From positions 1 through 63,494 of the forward strand of contig CANJCM010000018.1 in assembly GCA_947472765.1 (NCBI GenBank): a stretch of DNA of 63,494 nucleotides. Reading direction: 5' to 3'. The notes beneath the pieces are model-generated. The model was not told the DNA's origin. It searched no databases and saw only the letters and a list, made by a program, of their open reading frames with translations. The stretch's first letter is position 1, and each line of letters starts with the position of its first letter. This document shows, piece by piece, positions 26,373 to 36,681 of the stretch. The DNA is from Opitutia bacterium. GTDB lineage: Bacteria; Verrucomicrobiota; Verrucomicrobiia; Opitutales; Opitutaceae. Made by a program: the position numbers and the translations under genes.

Positions 26373-27878
26373 TTATTTCAGGAAGGCGTTGTAGGCCCAG
26401 ATACTCGCACCCAGAAGCAGCAAGCCGAGCATCGGTAACGCGATTTTCATCACGGCTTCATGGCTCAACGCCTCGCCCGTCATGCCGCCGGTCGGATTGG
26501 CGCTTCGCGCCCGGATGCGGCCCTTCTTGAGGAAGCCGTCATAATGGCGCTGGAGCAGGAAGGTCTCAATCTGCCGCATCGTGTCGAGGATGACGCCGAC
26601 GGTGATCAACATGCCGGTGCCACCAAAGAAGTAGGCAATCCGGGTTGGGACGTTGAGCTCAAACAAAAGCACATCCGGCATGATCGCGATTACCGTCAGG
26701 AAGACGGCGCCGGCCAAGGTCAGCCGCGTCATGATAAAATCCAGAAACTGCGCCGTCGGCTCACCAGGACGCACGCCCGGGATGTAACCACCATACTTCT
26801 TCAGATCGTCCGCGATCTGGATCGGTTTGAACATGACCGAGACCCAGAAGTAGCTGAAGAAGAGAATCAGCATGGTATCGAGCACGTAGTAGGTCCAGTG
26901 CCCTCGGAGCAGGTTGGCGGAAAACTCCGTGAGGAAGCGCAGTTGGAAGTGCGCGCCGACCCACGAAAGGATCTGCTGGGGAAAGAGGAGAATCGCGCTC
27001 GCGAAGATGACGGGCATGACGCCCGAGTAATTCACTTTGAGCGGCAGGAACGAACTCTGACCGCCCATGACCTTGTTCCCGACGACGCGCTTGGCATACT
27101 GGACCGGGATTTTGCGCTGTCCCTGCACGACGGCGATGATGCCCATCGTCACGATCACAAAGAGAGCAATCATGATCACAGCCTGTGGCAGCCCGAGACT
27201 CGGACCGGTGCCGACCGGCCGGAAGAAGAGACGATACGTCTGCGCCGCCGCACCGGGAATGTCGGCGAGAATACCCACCGTGATCAACAGCGAGACGCCA
27301 TTGCCAATGCCCCGCTGCGTGATCTGTTCACCGAGCCACATCAAAAGCATCGTCCCGGCGGTCATGAAAATGACCGACGTGATGATGAAACTCCACTTGT
27401 CGATGATTACGATCGAGCCGTAGGTCGCGATATCGTATCCCGGGAAAAGCTGGCCGGGGTTTTGCAGGGCCAGAATCAGAAGCGTGCCCTGAATGACACA
27501 GATCAAGACGGTGGCATACCGGGTGTACTGGGTGAGCTTCTGACGTCCGACATCACCCTCCTGCTGGAGCCGGCTGAGTGACGGCACAACCGCCGTCATC
27601 AACTGGAAGATAATCGAGGCGCTGATGTAGGGCATGATGCCCAACGCTGCGATCGCACCCTTGGTGAGCGCGCCGCCCGTGAACATATTGTACAACCCGA
27701 TCAGATTGCCGGCCCCGCTGGACGCCTGCTCCGCGAAGAAGCGCTGCAAGGGATGCGGATCGATGCCGGGCAGCGGGATGATCGACGCGACGCGCGAGAC
27801 GAACAGCAGCGACAGCGTGTAGAAAATCCGCGAACGCAGTTCGGGGATTTTCAGGGAGTTCGTGAAGGCGGAAAACAT
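26373..27878 (-). CDS. secY: Protein translocase subunit SecY
   Basis: The 501-residue protein forms the protein-conducting channel with SecE and SecG. Ten membrane helices are evident, with the plug/helix 2 region (GLYNMFTGGALTKGAIAALG) and the SecA-contacting loops, including the MFKPIQIADDLKKYGGYIPG stretch. It is about 60 residues longer than the Escherichia coli form, partly through loops and the C-terminal segment. The start codon is almost abutted by GATTTTC heptads (27884-27911), and no Shine-Dalgarno sequence is seen. Confidence 0.97.
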   Translation of the reverse strand: MFSAFTNSLKIPELRSRIFYTLSLLFVSRVASIIPLPGIDPHPLQRFFAEQASSGAGNLIGLYNMFTGGALTKGAIAALGIMPYISASIIFQLMTAVVPSLSRLQQEGDVGRQKLTQYTRYATVLICVIQGTLLILALQNPGQLFPGYDIATYGSIVIIDKWSFIITSVIFMTAGTMLLMWLGEQITQRGIGNGVSLLITVGILADIPGAAAQTYRLFFRPVGTGPSLGLPQAVIMIALFVIVTMGIIAVVQGQRKIPVQYAKRVVGNKVMGGQSSFLPLKVNYSGVMPVIFASAILLFPQQILSWVGAHFQLRFLTEFSANLLRGHWTYYVLDTMLILFFSYFWVSVMFKPIQIADDLKKYGGYIPGVRPGEPTAQFLDFIMTRLTLAGAVFLTVIAIMPDVLLFELNVPTRIAYFFGGTGMLITVGVILDTMRQIETFLLQRHYDGFLKKGRIRARSANPTGGMTGEALSHEAVMKIALPMLGLLLLGASIWAYNAFLK

Positions 27879-27883
27879 CTGGG

Positions 27884-27976
27884 GATTTTCGATTTTCGAT
27901 TTTCGATTTTCGTACGGACGATTCGGTCGGGAGCAGTTTCCGCGAGTCGAAGATCCTAAACCAAAAATCGAAAGAT
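27884..27976. repeat. GATTTTC heptad array in the rplO-secY gap
   Basis: Four exact tandem copies of GATTTTC (27884-27911) are followed after 49 bases by the complementary phase CCAAAAATCGAAAGATC (27961-27977), so the transcript could fold back. The block occupies the 103-base gap between rplO and secY inside the ribosomal operon. Related GATTTT/AAAATC clusters lie at 22090-22180, 33362-33455 and 59668-59785. Confidence 0.85.
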
Positions 27977-27981
27977 CGACC

Positions 27982-28428
27982 TCAGCCCACGATCGCCTGA
28001 CCGCCGGCCTTTTCGATCTTCGCCTTGGCGGACTCGGTGAACTTGGCCGCAGTCACCTTGAGGGCACGGCTTACTTCACCGTCACCAAGAATCTTCACCA
28101 CGAGTTCGCCGCCACGAATCAGTCCGTTGGCTGCGAGGACCTCGGCATTAACCTCGGTGATCTTGGCGTCGAGGTCGGCCAGAGCGCCGACATTGATCAC
28201 CGCGACTTCAGTCCGATGATTGTAATTGTTGAAACCGCGGTGAGGCAGCTTGCGGTAAAGAGGCATCTGGCCGCCTTCGAAACCGGGGCGAATACTGCCA
28301 CCGGAGCGAGCCGTCTGGCCCTTGCCACCGCGCCCCGAGGTCTTGCCGTGCCCGCCGCCTTCGCCGCAGCCGACGCGCTTCTTGCGGTGCACTGCACCGA
28401 CAACATTCTTAAGTTCGTGAAGTTTCAT
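27982..28428 (-). CDS. rplO: 50S ribosomal protein L15
   Basis: The 148-residue L15 stabilises 23S rRNA late in 50S assembly. MKLHELKNVVGAVHRKKRVG and the Gly/Arg-rich signature GHGKTSGRGGKGQTARSGG are typical, and the C-terminal domain with ALKVTAAKFTESAKAKIEKA is complete. It follows rpsE; the L30 gene (rpmD) often found between them is not present, the gap being 70 bases. Confidence 0.97.
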   Translation of the reverse strand: MKLHELKNVVGAVHRKKRVGCGEGGGHGKTSGRGGKGQTARSGGSIRPGFEGGQMPLYRKLPHRGFNNYNHRTEVAVINVGALADLDAKITEVNAEVLAANGLIRGGELVVKILGDGEVSRALKVTAAKFTESAKAKIEKAGGQAIVG

Positions 28429-28498
28429 AATGATTCCTATGAGGGGGCGCCCCGCCGGTTTGATTCGGCGGAACTCGGATTGAAAATTTAAACCGGAA

Positions 28499-29176
28499 TT
28501 AGCTCGACTTGCGAATGGCGGAAATCGCCTCCGCCGGACGGAGTTGCAGGAGTCCGTTCAGGGTCGCATGCACCACGGCAATGTGGTTTGAGGAACCCAT
28601 CGACTTGGTGAGAATGTTCTTCACGCCCGCCGCCTCGAGGACGGCGCGAACGCCGCCACCCGCGATCAAGCCGGTACCCGGGGACGCAGGCTTCAACATC
28701 ACGCGGCCGCCATCATAAACGCCGAGCACATCATGCGGAATCGTGTCCCCTTTGAGCTTCACGTTCACCAGATGCTTATGCGCATTCGCGGTGCCCTTCT
28801 TAATGGCATCGGGCACTTCGTTTGCCTTGCCGTAGCCAATGCCGACCTTGCCCTTGCCGTCACCAACAACGGCCAGCGCAGAAAAGCTGAAACGGCGTCC
28901 ACCTTTGACGACCTTGGCGCACCGATTGATGAAAACGACCTTCTCGATCATCGTCGGACCGTCGGACGGTTCCTTGGAGCGATTATCGCGGCGGCCGCCA
29001 CCACCATCACGGCGGGGGCCGCGGAAACCGCCGCCACCACCCTGCCCACGGAAGCCACCGCCACCATGGCCGCGGCCATCGCGTTGCTCACGGCCAGGGG
29101 CCGCCGCGGGAGCCGCGGGGGCTGCAGCGGGAGCGGCAGCGGAGGTGTCGGAAACGGGCGTCGATTCGGTACTCAT
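28499..29176 (-). CDS. rpsE: 30S ribosomal protein S5 with Gly/Arg-rich N-terminus
   Basis: The core from about residue 72 ([20 protein letters not shown]) is a normal S5, with the S5 double-stranded RNA-binding domain and the C-terminal fold ending in [11 protein letters not shown]5 guards decoding accuracy and mRNA entry. The first 70 residues are extra: an Ala/Pro run and then FRG/RGG-like repeats ([19 protein letters not shown]), as in RNA-binding proteins. The whole protein is 225 residues against about 165 normally. The ATG is in frame throughout, and a shorter start at Met71 cannot be ruled out. Confidence 0.95.
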   Translation of the reverse strand: MSTESTPVSDTSAAAPAAAPAAPAAAPGREQRDGRGHGGGGFRGQGGGGGFRGPRRDGGGGRRDNRSKEPSDGPTMIEKVVFINRCAKVVKGGRRFSFSALAVVGDGKGKVGIGYGKANEVPDAIKKGTANAHKHLVNVKLKGDTIPHDVLGVYDGGRVMLKPASPGTGLIAGGGVRAVLEAAGVKNILTKSMGSSNHIAVVHATLNGLLQLRPAEAISAIRKSS

Positions 29177-29181
29177 GCTTT

Positions 29182-29544
29182 TTAGAATTTGAGGCCACCT
29201 TCGCGCGCAGCGTCGGCGAATGTTTTAACTTTGCCGTGATAGGGAGCACCGCTGCGGTCGAACACGACGGAGGAGATGCCGGCCGCCTGGGCCTTCGAGG
29301 CAAACGCGACACCGAGCGCCTTGGCGCTGGCGATGTTGGCCTTGAGCTTCTGCTTGCGCAGTTCGGGATCGAGGCTGCCAAGGAACACGAGAGTCGCACC
29401 CGCGTCGTCGTCGATCGCCTGAGCATAAACATGCTTGGCGGTGAAACGGACGCAAAGGCGCGGACGCAGCGCGGTGCCAGTGACTTTCTTGCGGATTCTC
29501 CAGCGGCGCTTCTGCAGGAGGGTGGCTTTGGAAGAGTTGCTCAT
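29182..29544 (-). CDS. rplR: 50S ribosomal protein L18
   Basis: The 120-residue L18 binds 5S rRNA and anchors it to the central protuberance with L5. The basic start ([19 protein letters not shown]) and the family ending [20 protein letters not shown] are complete. It is five bases upstream of rpsE and eleven bases downstream of rplF, so the three genes are surely co-transcribed. Confidence 0.97.
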   Translation of the reverse strand: MSNSSKATLLQKRRWRIRKKVTGTALRPRLCVRFTAKHVYAQAIDDDAGATLVFLGSLDPELRKQKLKANIASAKALGVAFASKAQAAGISSVVFDRSGAPYHGKVKTFADAAREGGLKF

Positions 29545-29555
29545 TTTGGATTCGA

Positions 29556-30095
29556 TTAGGCGACGGTCTTGCCTTCCTTGCGGCGGACGCGCTCGCCCAC
29601 GAGGCGCACGCCCTTGCCCTTGTACGGCTCCGGCGGGTAATAACCGCGGATCTCGGCGGCGACGGCGCCCACGAGTTGCTTGTCAGCGCCCTCAACCTTG
29701 AGCTTGGTCTGGTCAGTCACGGTGACTTTAATGCCGTCCGGGATGTCCATCACGATCGGGTGCGAGTAGCCCAGCGCAAGGTCGAGTTGCTTGCCCTTGA
29801 GGTTGGCCTTGAAGCCAACGCCCTGGATCTCGAGCTCCTTGGTATAGCCATCGGTCACGCCCTTGACCATGCCAGCGATCACCGAACGAACGGTGCCGTA
29901 CATCGCCTTCGCGAAACGGCTTTGGTCTTCCGTGGGGACGACCGTGATCTTCTTGTCAGCGATGGTGACTTTGACGACCGGCGCGAAGAGTTTCGAGACT
30001 TTGCCCTTGGGTCCTTCGACGAGGACGGTGTCACCCTTGAGGGTGACATTGACCTTGTCGGGAATCGGGACGGGTTGTTTGCCAATGCGGCTCAT
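29556..30095 (-). CDS. rplF: 50S ribosomal protein L6
   Basis: The 179-residue L6 has its two repeated domains, starting MSRIGKQPVPIPDKVNVTL, and ends with the family signature PPEPYKGKGVRLVGERVRRK. It sits near the factor-binding site of the 50S subunit. The length is normal and there is no extension. rpsH lies 12 bases upstream. Confidence 0.98.
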   Translation of the reverse strand: MSRIGKQPVPIPDKVNVTLKGDTVLVEGPKGKVSKLFAPVVKVTIADKKITVVPTEDQSRFAKAMYGTVRSVIAGMVKGVTDGYTKELEIQGVGFKANLKGKQLDLALGYSHPIVMDIPDGIKVTVTDQTKLKVEGADKQLVGAVAAEIRGYYPPEPYKGKGVRLVGERVRRKEGKTVA

Positions 30096-30107
30096 GGTCG
30101 TGCCTAG

Positions 30108-30500
30108 TTACCAGACGTTGCAGATCATTTCGCCACCCGCCTTGTTACGGCGGCAGTCGGCGTCCTTCATCAGGCCCTTTGAAGTCGAAAGGATGCCGAT
30201 GCCGAGCCCGTTAAGGACCCGCGGAATTTCGTTGTACCGAAAATAGAGACGGCGGCCGGGGGACGACACGCGCGTGATGCCAGTGATGGCGGAGGTGCCA
30301 TCGACGTACTTCATCTTAACGACGAGCGTCTTGTGCCCCAGGGCGTCGACACCGGTCGTGAAATTAGAGACGTAGCCCTCGTTCTTCAGAATAACCGCGA
30401 TGCTCTCTTTGAGCGTCGAATGCGGAAGAATGCACTCATCGAGGCGTGCCTTGCCGGCATTGCGCAGGCGAGTGAGAAAATCACTGATTGGGTCGGTCAT
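30108..30500 (-). CDS. rpsH: 30S ribosomal protein S8
   Basis: The 130-residue S8 begins MTDPISDFLTRLRNAGKAR and ends GLMKDADCRRNKAGGEMIC-NVW, the family pattern with its 16S-binding C-terminal domain. In many bacteria S8 represses translation of the spc operon by binding near rplE. The gene is of normal length; no Shine-Dalgarno sequence is seen close to the ATG. Confidence 0.97.
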   Translation of the reverse strand: MTDPISDFLTRLRNAGKARLDECILPHSTLKESIAVILKNEGYVSNFTTGVDALGHKTLVVKMKYVDGTSAITGITRVSSPGRRLYFRYNEIPRVLNGLGIGILSTSKGLMKDADCRRNKAGGEMICNVW

Positions 30501-30609
30501 GTTGGATGTTGGTTGGTCTGCAATGCCGGATCATATCCGAGCGCCGAGGCGCTTAAACTTCCGGCAAAAAAGAACTGGAGAATGGAAAATCGCGGTCGCG
30601 GGAGGATGA

Positions 30610-30915
30610 TTACCAGGACGACTTGGTCACACCGGGGATCTTGCCGGCCAGCGCCAACTCGCGGAAGGTCAGGCGGGACACGCCATACTTGCGCTTGTAG
30701 CCGCGCGGACGACCACTGAGGGCGCAGCGATTGCGAATCCGGGTCGGCGAGGAGTTGCGCGGGAGCTTCTGAAGCTGCTTCTGCGCGGCGTAAAAATCTT
30801 CGTCGGTCGCACTCGGGTTGGCCAGGACGGCCTTCAATTCGGCGCGCTTGGCGGCGAACTTGGCAGCGAGGTTGATCCGCTTCTTGTTCCGTTCGATGGC
30901 TGAAGTCTTCGGCAT
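30610..30915 (-). CDS. rpsN: 30S ribosomal protein S14 (zinc-free type)
   Basis: The 101-residue S14 is the long form without cysteine zinc ligands: the positions of CxxC in short S14 are occupied by [19 protein letters not shown], with a single Cys. The ending [18 protein letters not shown] is typical. It packs in the 30S head. It is separated from rpsH by 109 bases that hold no gene, a larger gap than elsewhere in this stretch. Confidence 0.97.
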   Translation of the reverse strand: MPKTSAIERNKKRINLAAKFAAKRAELKAVLANPSATDEDFYAAQKQLQKLPRNSSPTRIRNRCALSGRPRGYKRKYGVSRLTFRELALAGKIPGVTKSSW

Positions 30916-30946
30916 GGTCGTGGTTCGATTCTAGCGTTGGGGCGGA

Positions 30947-31522
30947 TCAGGCGGCGTTCGCCTTCGGGGCGGTGGTTTCACTACGACGGAAAGGCATCCC
31001 GAGGAGGCGAAGCAGTTCGCGACCCTCTTCGTCCGTCTGCGCAGTCGTCACAATCGTGATGTCGAGACCGATGTGCTTCTTGATGTTTTCGACCGTGATT
31101 TCGGGGAAGATCGAGTGATCGGTGATCCCGAGATTGTAGTTGCCCTGACCATCGAGCTTCGGGGGAACCCCGCGAAAGTCGCGAATGGTCGGCAGAGAGA
31201 CGGCGAGCAGACGATAAAGGAACTCCCACATCGCCGCGCCACGCAAGGTCACGTGGCAACCCACGATCTGGTTTGGCTTCAGCTTGAAATTGGCGATGGC
31301 CTTGCGGGCACGGGCCAGAACCGGCTTCTGACCGGCGATCGCACCGATATCACGGGCGATCTCAGCGATCTGGTTCTTGTCGGCCTCGGCATCGATGCCC
31401 GTGTTGATGTTAATTTTCACCAACTTCGGCACCTGGTGCTTGTTGGTGTAACCGCGGCTCTTCACCAATTCGGCAATAACCTGGTCGGAGTAGAGTTTTT
31501 TGAGAGTGGGAACGTAGCTCAT
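30947..31522 (-). CDS. rplE: 50S ribosomal protein L5
   Basis: The 191-residue L5 binds 5S rRNA and contacts the P-site tRNA. KLVKININTGIDAEADKN, GQKPVLARARKAIANFKLK and GVPPKLDGQGNYNLGITDH are family landmarks. A short Ala-rich end (TTAPKANAA) is the only addition. The gene follows rplX by 112 bases. Confidence 0.98.
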   Translation of the reverse strand: MSYVPTLKKLYSDQVIAELVKSRGYTNKHQVPKLVKININTGIDAEADKNQIAEIARDIGAIAGQKPVLARARKAIANFKLKPNQIVGCHVTLRGAAMWEFLYRLLAVSLPTIRDFRGVPPKLDGQGNYNLGITDHSIFPEITVENIKKHIGLDITIVTTAQTDEEGRELLRLLGMPFRRSETTAPKANAA

Positions 31523-31634
31523 TTTCGTGGACCCGGGGTATCAGTCCGGGACGTTGGAGATAGGTAGTTGAGAGTCGAAAAGCGCTCAGTAACGCAGAGG
31601 GCCAAGGGCCATGGCAAGCGCTCAGTCGCGGAAA

Positions 31635-31904
31635 TCAGACGGCGGGGGCCGGCTTCTTGCGTTTGCTGGCGTCAAAAGTCGCCTGCAACATCAGGTTGGA
31701 GATATGGATGGAGCCTTCCCGCTCGGAAATTGTGCCTTGGGGATGCTCTTGGGACTTCTTCAGGTGGCGCTTCATCATGGCCAGGCCCTCGACCCGAGCT
31801 CGCTGCTTGGCCGGAAGAATCTCGAGCACTTTGCCCGACTTGCCCTTCTGGGAACCTGAAATGACGACGACGGCATCGCCGCGTTTGACGTGGAATTTCT
31901 TCAT
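31635..31904 (-). CDS. rplX: 50S ribosomal protein L24
   Basis: The 89-residue L24 carries an N-terminal KOW motif (MKKFHVKRGDAVVVISGSQK GKSGKV) and starts 50S assembly at the 23S 5' domain. A GGAGG sequence eight bases before the ATG is one of the clearest ribosome-binding sites in the cluster. The length is slightly shorter than the usual 100-105. The gene abuts rplN, whose stop is one base upstream of the start. Confidence 0.96.
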   Translation of the reverse strand: MKKFHVKRGDAVVVISGSQKGKSGKVLEILPAKQRARVEGLAMMKRHLKKSQEHPQGTISEREGSIHISNLMLQATFDASKRKKPAPAV

Positions 31905-31905
31905 T

Positions 31906-32271
31906 TTAGAGGACCTCCGGAGCGAGCGAGATGATCTTCATGAAGTTCTTCGCCCGCAGCTCACGCGCGACCGGCCCGAAAATGCGGGTGCCACGCGGAT
32001 TGTTCGTCGCATCGATGATGACGATCGCATTGCTATCGAAGCGCAGGTAGCTGCCGTCGGCGCGGCGAACCGGAGCCTTCGTACGCACCACCACCGCCTT
32101 CGCGACTTCACCCTTTTTAACGGTCGCTTCGGTGGAGCTTTGCTTGATGTGGACAGTGATGATGTCGCCCACGCCAGCCGTGGTCGTGATCTGGCCTTTA
32201 CGGCTGATCATCGCGGCACGACGGGCGCCGGTGTTGTCGGCGACTTCTAGAATGGAGCGCAGTTGGATCAT
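31906..32271 (-). CDS. rplN: 50S ribosomal protein L14
   Basis: The 121-residue L14 is at the 30S-50S interface. [19 protein letters not shown] and the family signature near the middle ([19 protein letters not shown]) are complete. ATG 32271 is preceded by AGGAG at proper spacing. The open frame goes further upstream, but that part has no family similarity. Confidence 0.98.
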   Translation of the reverse strand: MIQLRSILEVADNTGARRAAMISRKGQITTTAGVGDIITVHIKQSSTEATVKKGEVAKAVVVRTKAPVRRADGSYLRFDSNAIVIIDATNNPRGTRIFGPVARELRAKNFMKIISLAPEVL

Positions 32272-32305
32272 GGCGTTCTCCTGAAAAGGTTGGTTGGAGG
32301 TGTGG

Positions 32306-32680
32306 TCAGGCCTTCGGAGCGGACGCGGTGGCATCCGACTTCGGGGCAGTGGTCTTGGTCGGAACCTGCGCCGCGACGTCGGCTTCAGAGATGGCAACGG
32401 CATCGGTCGTCACGGCCTTCTGGAGCACCGCGATAACACGCCAGCGCTTGAGGCGGCTGATCGGGCGGGTTTCCATGACCTCGACCTTGTCGCCCACCTT
32501 GGTCTCGTTCTTCTCGTCGTGGACGTGGAGCACGGTCTGGCGGTTGACGACCTTGTGGTAAAGAGGATGGGGCGTCTTGTACGCGATCGTGACCTTGATG
32601 GACTTGTCGCCCGAGCGACTCGAAACGAAGCCAACTTGGGTTTTACGAACGGTGCGCTGGCCGGTGGAGACAGAAGACAT
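32306..32680 (-). CDS. rpsQ: 30S ribosomal protein S17 with C-terminal tail
   Basis: The OB-fold S17 core covers about residues 8-85 ([20 protein letters not shown] to [20 protein letters not shown]) and binds the 16S 5' domain. The protein is 124 residues instead of about 85; the last 35 are an acidic then Ala/Thr/Lys-rich low-complexity tail ([16 protein letters not shown]). It lies 28 bases after rpmC. Confidence 0.96.
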   Translation of the reverse strand: MSSVSTGQRTVRKTQVGFVSSRSGDKSIKVTIAYKTPHPLYHKVVNRQTVLHVHDEKNETKVGDKVEVMETRPISRLKRWRVIAVLQKAVTTDAVAISEADVAAQVPTKTTAPKSDATASAPKA

Positions 32681-32708
32681 GGCAGTGAGAATTTATTCCG
32701 TCCGACGC

Positions 32709-32915
32709 TTAAGCGGCAACGGGAGCTGATTTTTTCTTGGCGGTCTTGGCGGTTTCGAGCCGGGCGATGTCCTTGCGGAGCGTCCGCAGTTCGTGCGTCT
32801 TCTCGACCTGACCCGTCTGCTTGCGCAGCCGGAGCTGAAGGAGCTGCTCGCGGACTTCGCGGAGCTTGAGATCGATTTCGCCGGCGGAGAGCGCCTGGAT
32901 TTCTTTGGCAGTCAT
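32709..32915 (-). CDS. rpmC: 50S ribosomal protein L29
   Basis: The 68-residue L29 is the usual two-helix protein near the exit tunnel: [20 protein letters not shown], then [20 protein letters not shown], ending with an [10 protein letters not shown] tail. ATG 32915 is the family start; the upstream part of the frame overlaps rplP. L29 helps form the docking site for trigger factor and SRP with L23. Confidence 0.96.
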   Translation of the reverse strand: MTAKEIQALSAGEIDLKLREVREQLLQLRLRKQTGQVEKTHELRTLRKDIARLETAKTAKKKSAPVAA

Positions 32916-32937
32916 GATGGACAGTTTGAGGATTGCG

Positions 32938-33360
32938 TCAGGCGACCGCGTTTTCGCGCGTGATGAAACGGCAGCGGAACGGGAGCTTGGCATCGGCGAG
33001 GCGGAAGGCCTCCTTGGCAATAGTGGGGGAAATACCCGCCAGTTCGAAGAGCACGGCGCCCGGCTTGATCACGGCGACATAATACTCCACGGGGCCTTTG
33101 CCCTGGCCCATGCGCACCTCGGCCGGCTTCTTGCTGATCGGCTTGTGCGGGAACACGCGGATCCAGAGCTTACCCTTGCGCTTAAGATGCCGCGAGATCG
33201 TGACGCGGGCCGCTTCGATCTGCTGGCCCGTCATCGGGCCGCGGGAGAGCGACTGAAGGCCGAATTCGCCGAACGCGAGCGTGTTGCCGCGCTTGGCATT
33301 ACCGGCGCGGGAGCCCTTCTGCGATTTGCGATATTTGGTGCGGGCGGGAGCGAGAGCCAT
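32938..33360 (-). CDS. rplP: 50S ribosomal protein L16
   Basis: The 140-residue L16 organises the A-site region of 23S r[43 protein letters not shown] and the [20 protein letters not shown] stretch are typical. The start codon is directly preceded by AT-rich repeat sequence (33362-33380), with no Shine-Dalgarno site. Confidence 0.98.
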   Translation of the reverse strand: MALAPARTKYRKSQKGSRAGNAKRGNTLAFGEFGLQSLSRGPMTGQQIEAARVTISRHLKRKGKLWIRVFPHKPISKKPAEVRMGQGKGPVEYYVAVIKPGAVLFELAGISPTIAKEAFRLADAKLPFRCRFITRENAVA

Positions 33361-33458
33361 GGGAAATTTCGATTTTGGATAGCGGAACTTCGACTTGTCT
33401 CCCCGATCCCGGCGCCAGGTGGCCCTTCAAGATCGAGGATTAGAAATCGGATTCGGTA

Positions 33459-34091
33459 TCAGTTGTTGTCGGATTCTTTTTTGCAGATCCAGCACTTGAC
33501 CCCGATCTTGCCATAGACGGTCAACGCCTCGGCAAACCCGTAGTCGATGTTCTCACGGAGGGTGTGCAACGGCACGCGGCCCTTGCGCTGCCACTCACGG
33601 CGGGCAATGTCCGCGCCGCCCAAGCGACCGGAGCACTGAATACGAATACCTTCGGCACCGAGCGCCATGGCCATTTCCACGGCCTTCTTCATGGCGCGGC
33701 GGAAAGCGATGCGTCGTTCAAGCTGGAGCGCGACGTTCTCGGCCACCAAGGCGGCCTCGATCTCGGGCTTCTTGACCTCTTGAATATCGAGGAGGATCTC
33801 CTTGCCGGTCAGCTTGGCCAATTCCTCTTTGATCTTCTCGATCTCCTGCCCCTTGCGACCGATGACGATGCCGGGACGGGCGGTGTAAATCTTGACGCGG
33901 ACGCGATTCGACGCGCGCTCGATGAAGATGCGCGGGACGGAGGCCTGCTTCAGCTTCTCCATCAGCTTGCTGCGGATCAGCTGATCCTCAGCCAGCAGCT
34001 TGCCGAAATCTTTTTTGTTCGCGTACCAGCGAGACTGCCAGTTGCGACGGACAGCGAGACGGAAACCGGTCGGGTTGGTTTTTTGGCCCAT
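33459..34091 (-). CDS. rpsC: 30S ribosomal protein S3
   Basis: The 210-residue S3 shapes the mRNA entry channel. The KH domain ([19 protein letters not shown]) and the C-terminal domain ([20 protein letters not shown] and [13 protein letters not shown]) are complete. It is eight bases downstream of rplV. The end [11 protein letters not shown] is slightly short compared with forms that have basic tails. Confidence 0.98.
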   Translation of the reverse strand: MGQKTNPTGFRLAVRRNWQSRWYANKKDFGKLLAEDQLIRSKLMEKLKQASVPRIFIERASNRVRVKIYTARPGIVIGRKGQEIEKIKEELAKLTGKEILLDIQEVKKPEIEAALVAENVALQLERRIAFRRAMKKAVEMAMALGAEGIRIQCSGRLGGADIARREWQRKGRVPLHTLRENIDYGFAEALTVYGKIGVKCWICKKESDNN

Positions 34092-34099
34092 GGAAGTGA

Positions 34100-34441
34100 T
34101 TAGCTGGAGTTGCCGTCGGAAAGGACGATGCGGATATGCGACATTTTCTTGCGGCGAGGCTTGGCGGTACCGCGGGCACCGGCCTTGAACCGCTTCAACA
34201 CCGGACCGTTTTCGATCAGCGCAAACTTCACCGTCAGGCTGTCGGCCGACAGATTGTTGTTGTTCTCTGCGTTCGCGATGGCGCTGCGGAGAGTCTTGGC
34301 GATGAGGCGTGCGGACTTGCGCGGAATCAGAGCCAGGTAATCGGCGGCTTCCGCCGCCTTGCGTCCCTGAATGATGCGCGAGACTTCGCGCATCTTCTTT
34401 GGCGACATGCGCGCGTAGCGGGTGAGGGCTTGTACTTCCAT
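34100..34441 (-). CDS. rplV: 50S ribosomal protein L22
   Basis: The 113-residue L22 lines the exit tunnel with its extended hairpin ([20 protein letters not shown]). The start [20 protein letters not shown] is a family signature. Upstream, a gap of 116 bases before the rpsS stop holds the GTAGCACGG stem-loop element. Confidence 0.97.
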   Translation of the reverse strand: MEVQALTRYARMSPKKMREVSRIIQGRKAAEAADYLALIPRKSARLIAKTLRSAIANAENNNNLSADSLTVKFALIENGPVLKRFKAGARGTAKPRRKKMSHIRIVLSDGNSS

Positions 34442-34476
34442 GTTCGGGTGAGAATTCCAGGGCCAGAGCCCGGCGA

Positions 34477-34502
34477 TAGTAGCACGGAAACCGTGCCCTA
34501 CC
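34477..34502. repeat. GCACGG-AAA-CCGTGC stem-loop in the rpsS-rplV gap
   Basis: The sequence TAGTAGCACGGAAACCGTGC followed by CCTACC contains a perfect 6-bp stem with a 3-base loop, flanked by GTAG and CTAC that extend the palindrome imperfectly. It sits between two ribosomal protein genes. It resembles the other GTAG-ended stem-loops of the window in layout. Confidence 0.7.
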
Positions 34503-34557
34503 CTTTGTTGATTTTGTTTGCGAGGATGAGAGGTTGAAAACGTCCGCGGGCGGAAAC

Positions 34558-34833
34558 TTAGATTTCCTTGCGGGTCATTCCACCGTGCGACTTGAAGATG
34601 CGGGTGGGGGCGAACTCGCCCAGCTTGTGCCCGACCATGTTTTCCGTGACGTACACGGCCATGAAGATCTTACCGTTGTGCACACTGAACGTGTGGCCGA
34701 TGAAATCCGGGGTGATGGTCGATCGACGAGACCAGGTCTGAATCGGCTTCTTCACGCCAGTCTTCACCGCCTTCTCGATTTTCTCGAGCAGGTGGTAGTC
34801 GACGAAGAAACCCTTTTTGATGGAGCGTGCCAT
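34558..34833 (-). CDS. rpsS: 30S ribosomal protein S19
   Basis: The 91-residue S19 works with S13 in the 30S head. [20 protein letters not shown] and the family signature ([20 protein letters not shown] then APTR) are complete. It lies 18 bases after rplB, the standard order in the S10 operon. Confidence 0.98.
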   Translation of the reverse strand: MARSIKKGFFVDYHLLEKIEKAVKTGVKKPIQTWSRRSTITPDFIGHTFSVHNGKIFMAVYVTENMVGHKLGEFAPTRIFKSHGGMTRKEI

Positions 34834-34851
34834 GGTGCGAAAAGGTACGGC

Positions 34852-35718
<867 letters not shown>

Positions 35719-35747
35719 GGTGCGTTTCTCCGGATGCGGCAGCGCGG

Positions 35748-36029
35748 TTAGACGAGTTCGATCTTGTCGCCGGCTTTGAGCGTCACGATCGCCTTCTTGT
35801 AGTCCGAGCCGACACTGGGACGGCCTTGGCGGCTCTTCTTGTTCTTGCCGCGGTAATTTTGGACGTTCACGCGGCGGACGGTGACCTTGAAGGTCTGCTC
35901 AACAGCTTCGGCGATGGCGTGCTTGTTGGCAGATTTCGTCACCTCAAAGGTGTACTGACCCAGCATCGAGCTGAGCTGGTTCGACTTCTCCGAAAGGCGG
36001 ACGAGCTTGAGGACTTTGTCGGCTTGCAT
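35748..36029 (-). CDS. rplW: 50S ribosomal protein L23
   Basis: The 93-residue L23 sits at the tunnel exit and docks trigger factor and SRP. The core VRLSEKSNQLSSMLGQYTFE and VNVQNYRGKNKKSRQGR are family-like. Its ATG overlaps the last base of rplD, and a GGAGG-type site stands inside the end of rplD, so the two are translationally coupled. Confidence 0.96.
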   Translation of the reverse strand: MQADKVLKLVRLSEKSNQLSSMLGQYTFEVTKSANKHAIAEAVEQTFKVTVRRVNVQNYRGKNKKSRQGRPSVGSDYKKAIVTLKAGDKIELV

Positions 36030-36664
36030 TAGTTCTTACCTCCGTTGACGCGGGCGATGATGGCGTCGAGCGCCTTGGCGCTGACGACGATCTTCTGGTA
36101 TTGGCAGAGATCGAGGGTGTTGAGCTTCGCGGCTTCTTGCAGCGAAACGCGACCGATGTTGCGCGCCGCGCGTGCCGTCTCGGCAGTAAACGGAGCGTCG
36201 ACCAGGAGAATCTTACCCTTCGGGGCAATGCGGCCGACCACTTGGCTGACCACCTTCGTCTTGGATGGGGCGGCGCCAAATTGCTCGATGACCGCGAGTT
36301 CACCCGCGCTGGCGCGGTCGAAAAGTGCGCGACTGAAAGCGAGCGACTTCACCTTGCCATTAATTTTCTTGGAATAGTCACGCGGCTTCGGCCCGAAGAC
36401 CACGCCACCGCCGCTCCAGAGGGGAGAGCGAATCGAACCGGCACGGGCGCGACCCGTACCCTTCTGGCGCCACGGCTTCTTACCACCGCCGCGGACCTCG
36501 CCGCGCGTCTTGGTCGAGTGCGTTCCCTGGCGATTGTTCGCGTTGATGGCGACCACGACTTCCTTCACGGCCTGAAGGCCCTTGTCGCCTTCAAACGTCG
36601 GGAGACCAGCGAAATCCTTTTCGCTGCTGGTTTTGCCGTCGGAACTAAAAACAGTGAGTTTCAT
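36029..36664 (-). CDS. rplD: 50S ribosomal protein L4
   Basis: The 211-residue L4 contributes a loop to the exit tunnel; [20 protein letters not shown] and [20 protein letters not shown] form that loop. In Escherichia coli it also represses the S10 operon, but the leader here is not similar enough to judge. GGAG occurs about ten bases before the ATG. Confidence 0.97.
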   Translation of the reverse strand: MKLTVFSSDGKTSSEKDFAGLPTFEGDKGLQAVKEVVVAINANNRQGTHSTKTRGEVRGGGKKPWRQKGTGRARAGSIRSPLWSGGGVVFGPKPRDYSKKINGKVKSLAFSRALFDRASAGELAVIEQFGAAPSKTKVVSQVVGRIAPKGKILLVDAPFTAETARAARNIGRVSLQEAAKLNTLDLCQYQKIVVSAKALDAIIARVNGGKN

Positions 36665-36681
36665 GTCTGGGTGTCTCCGGT

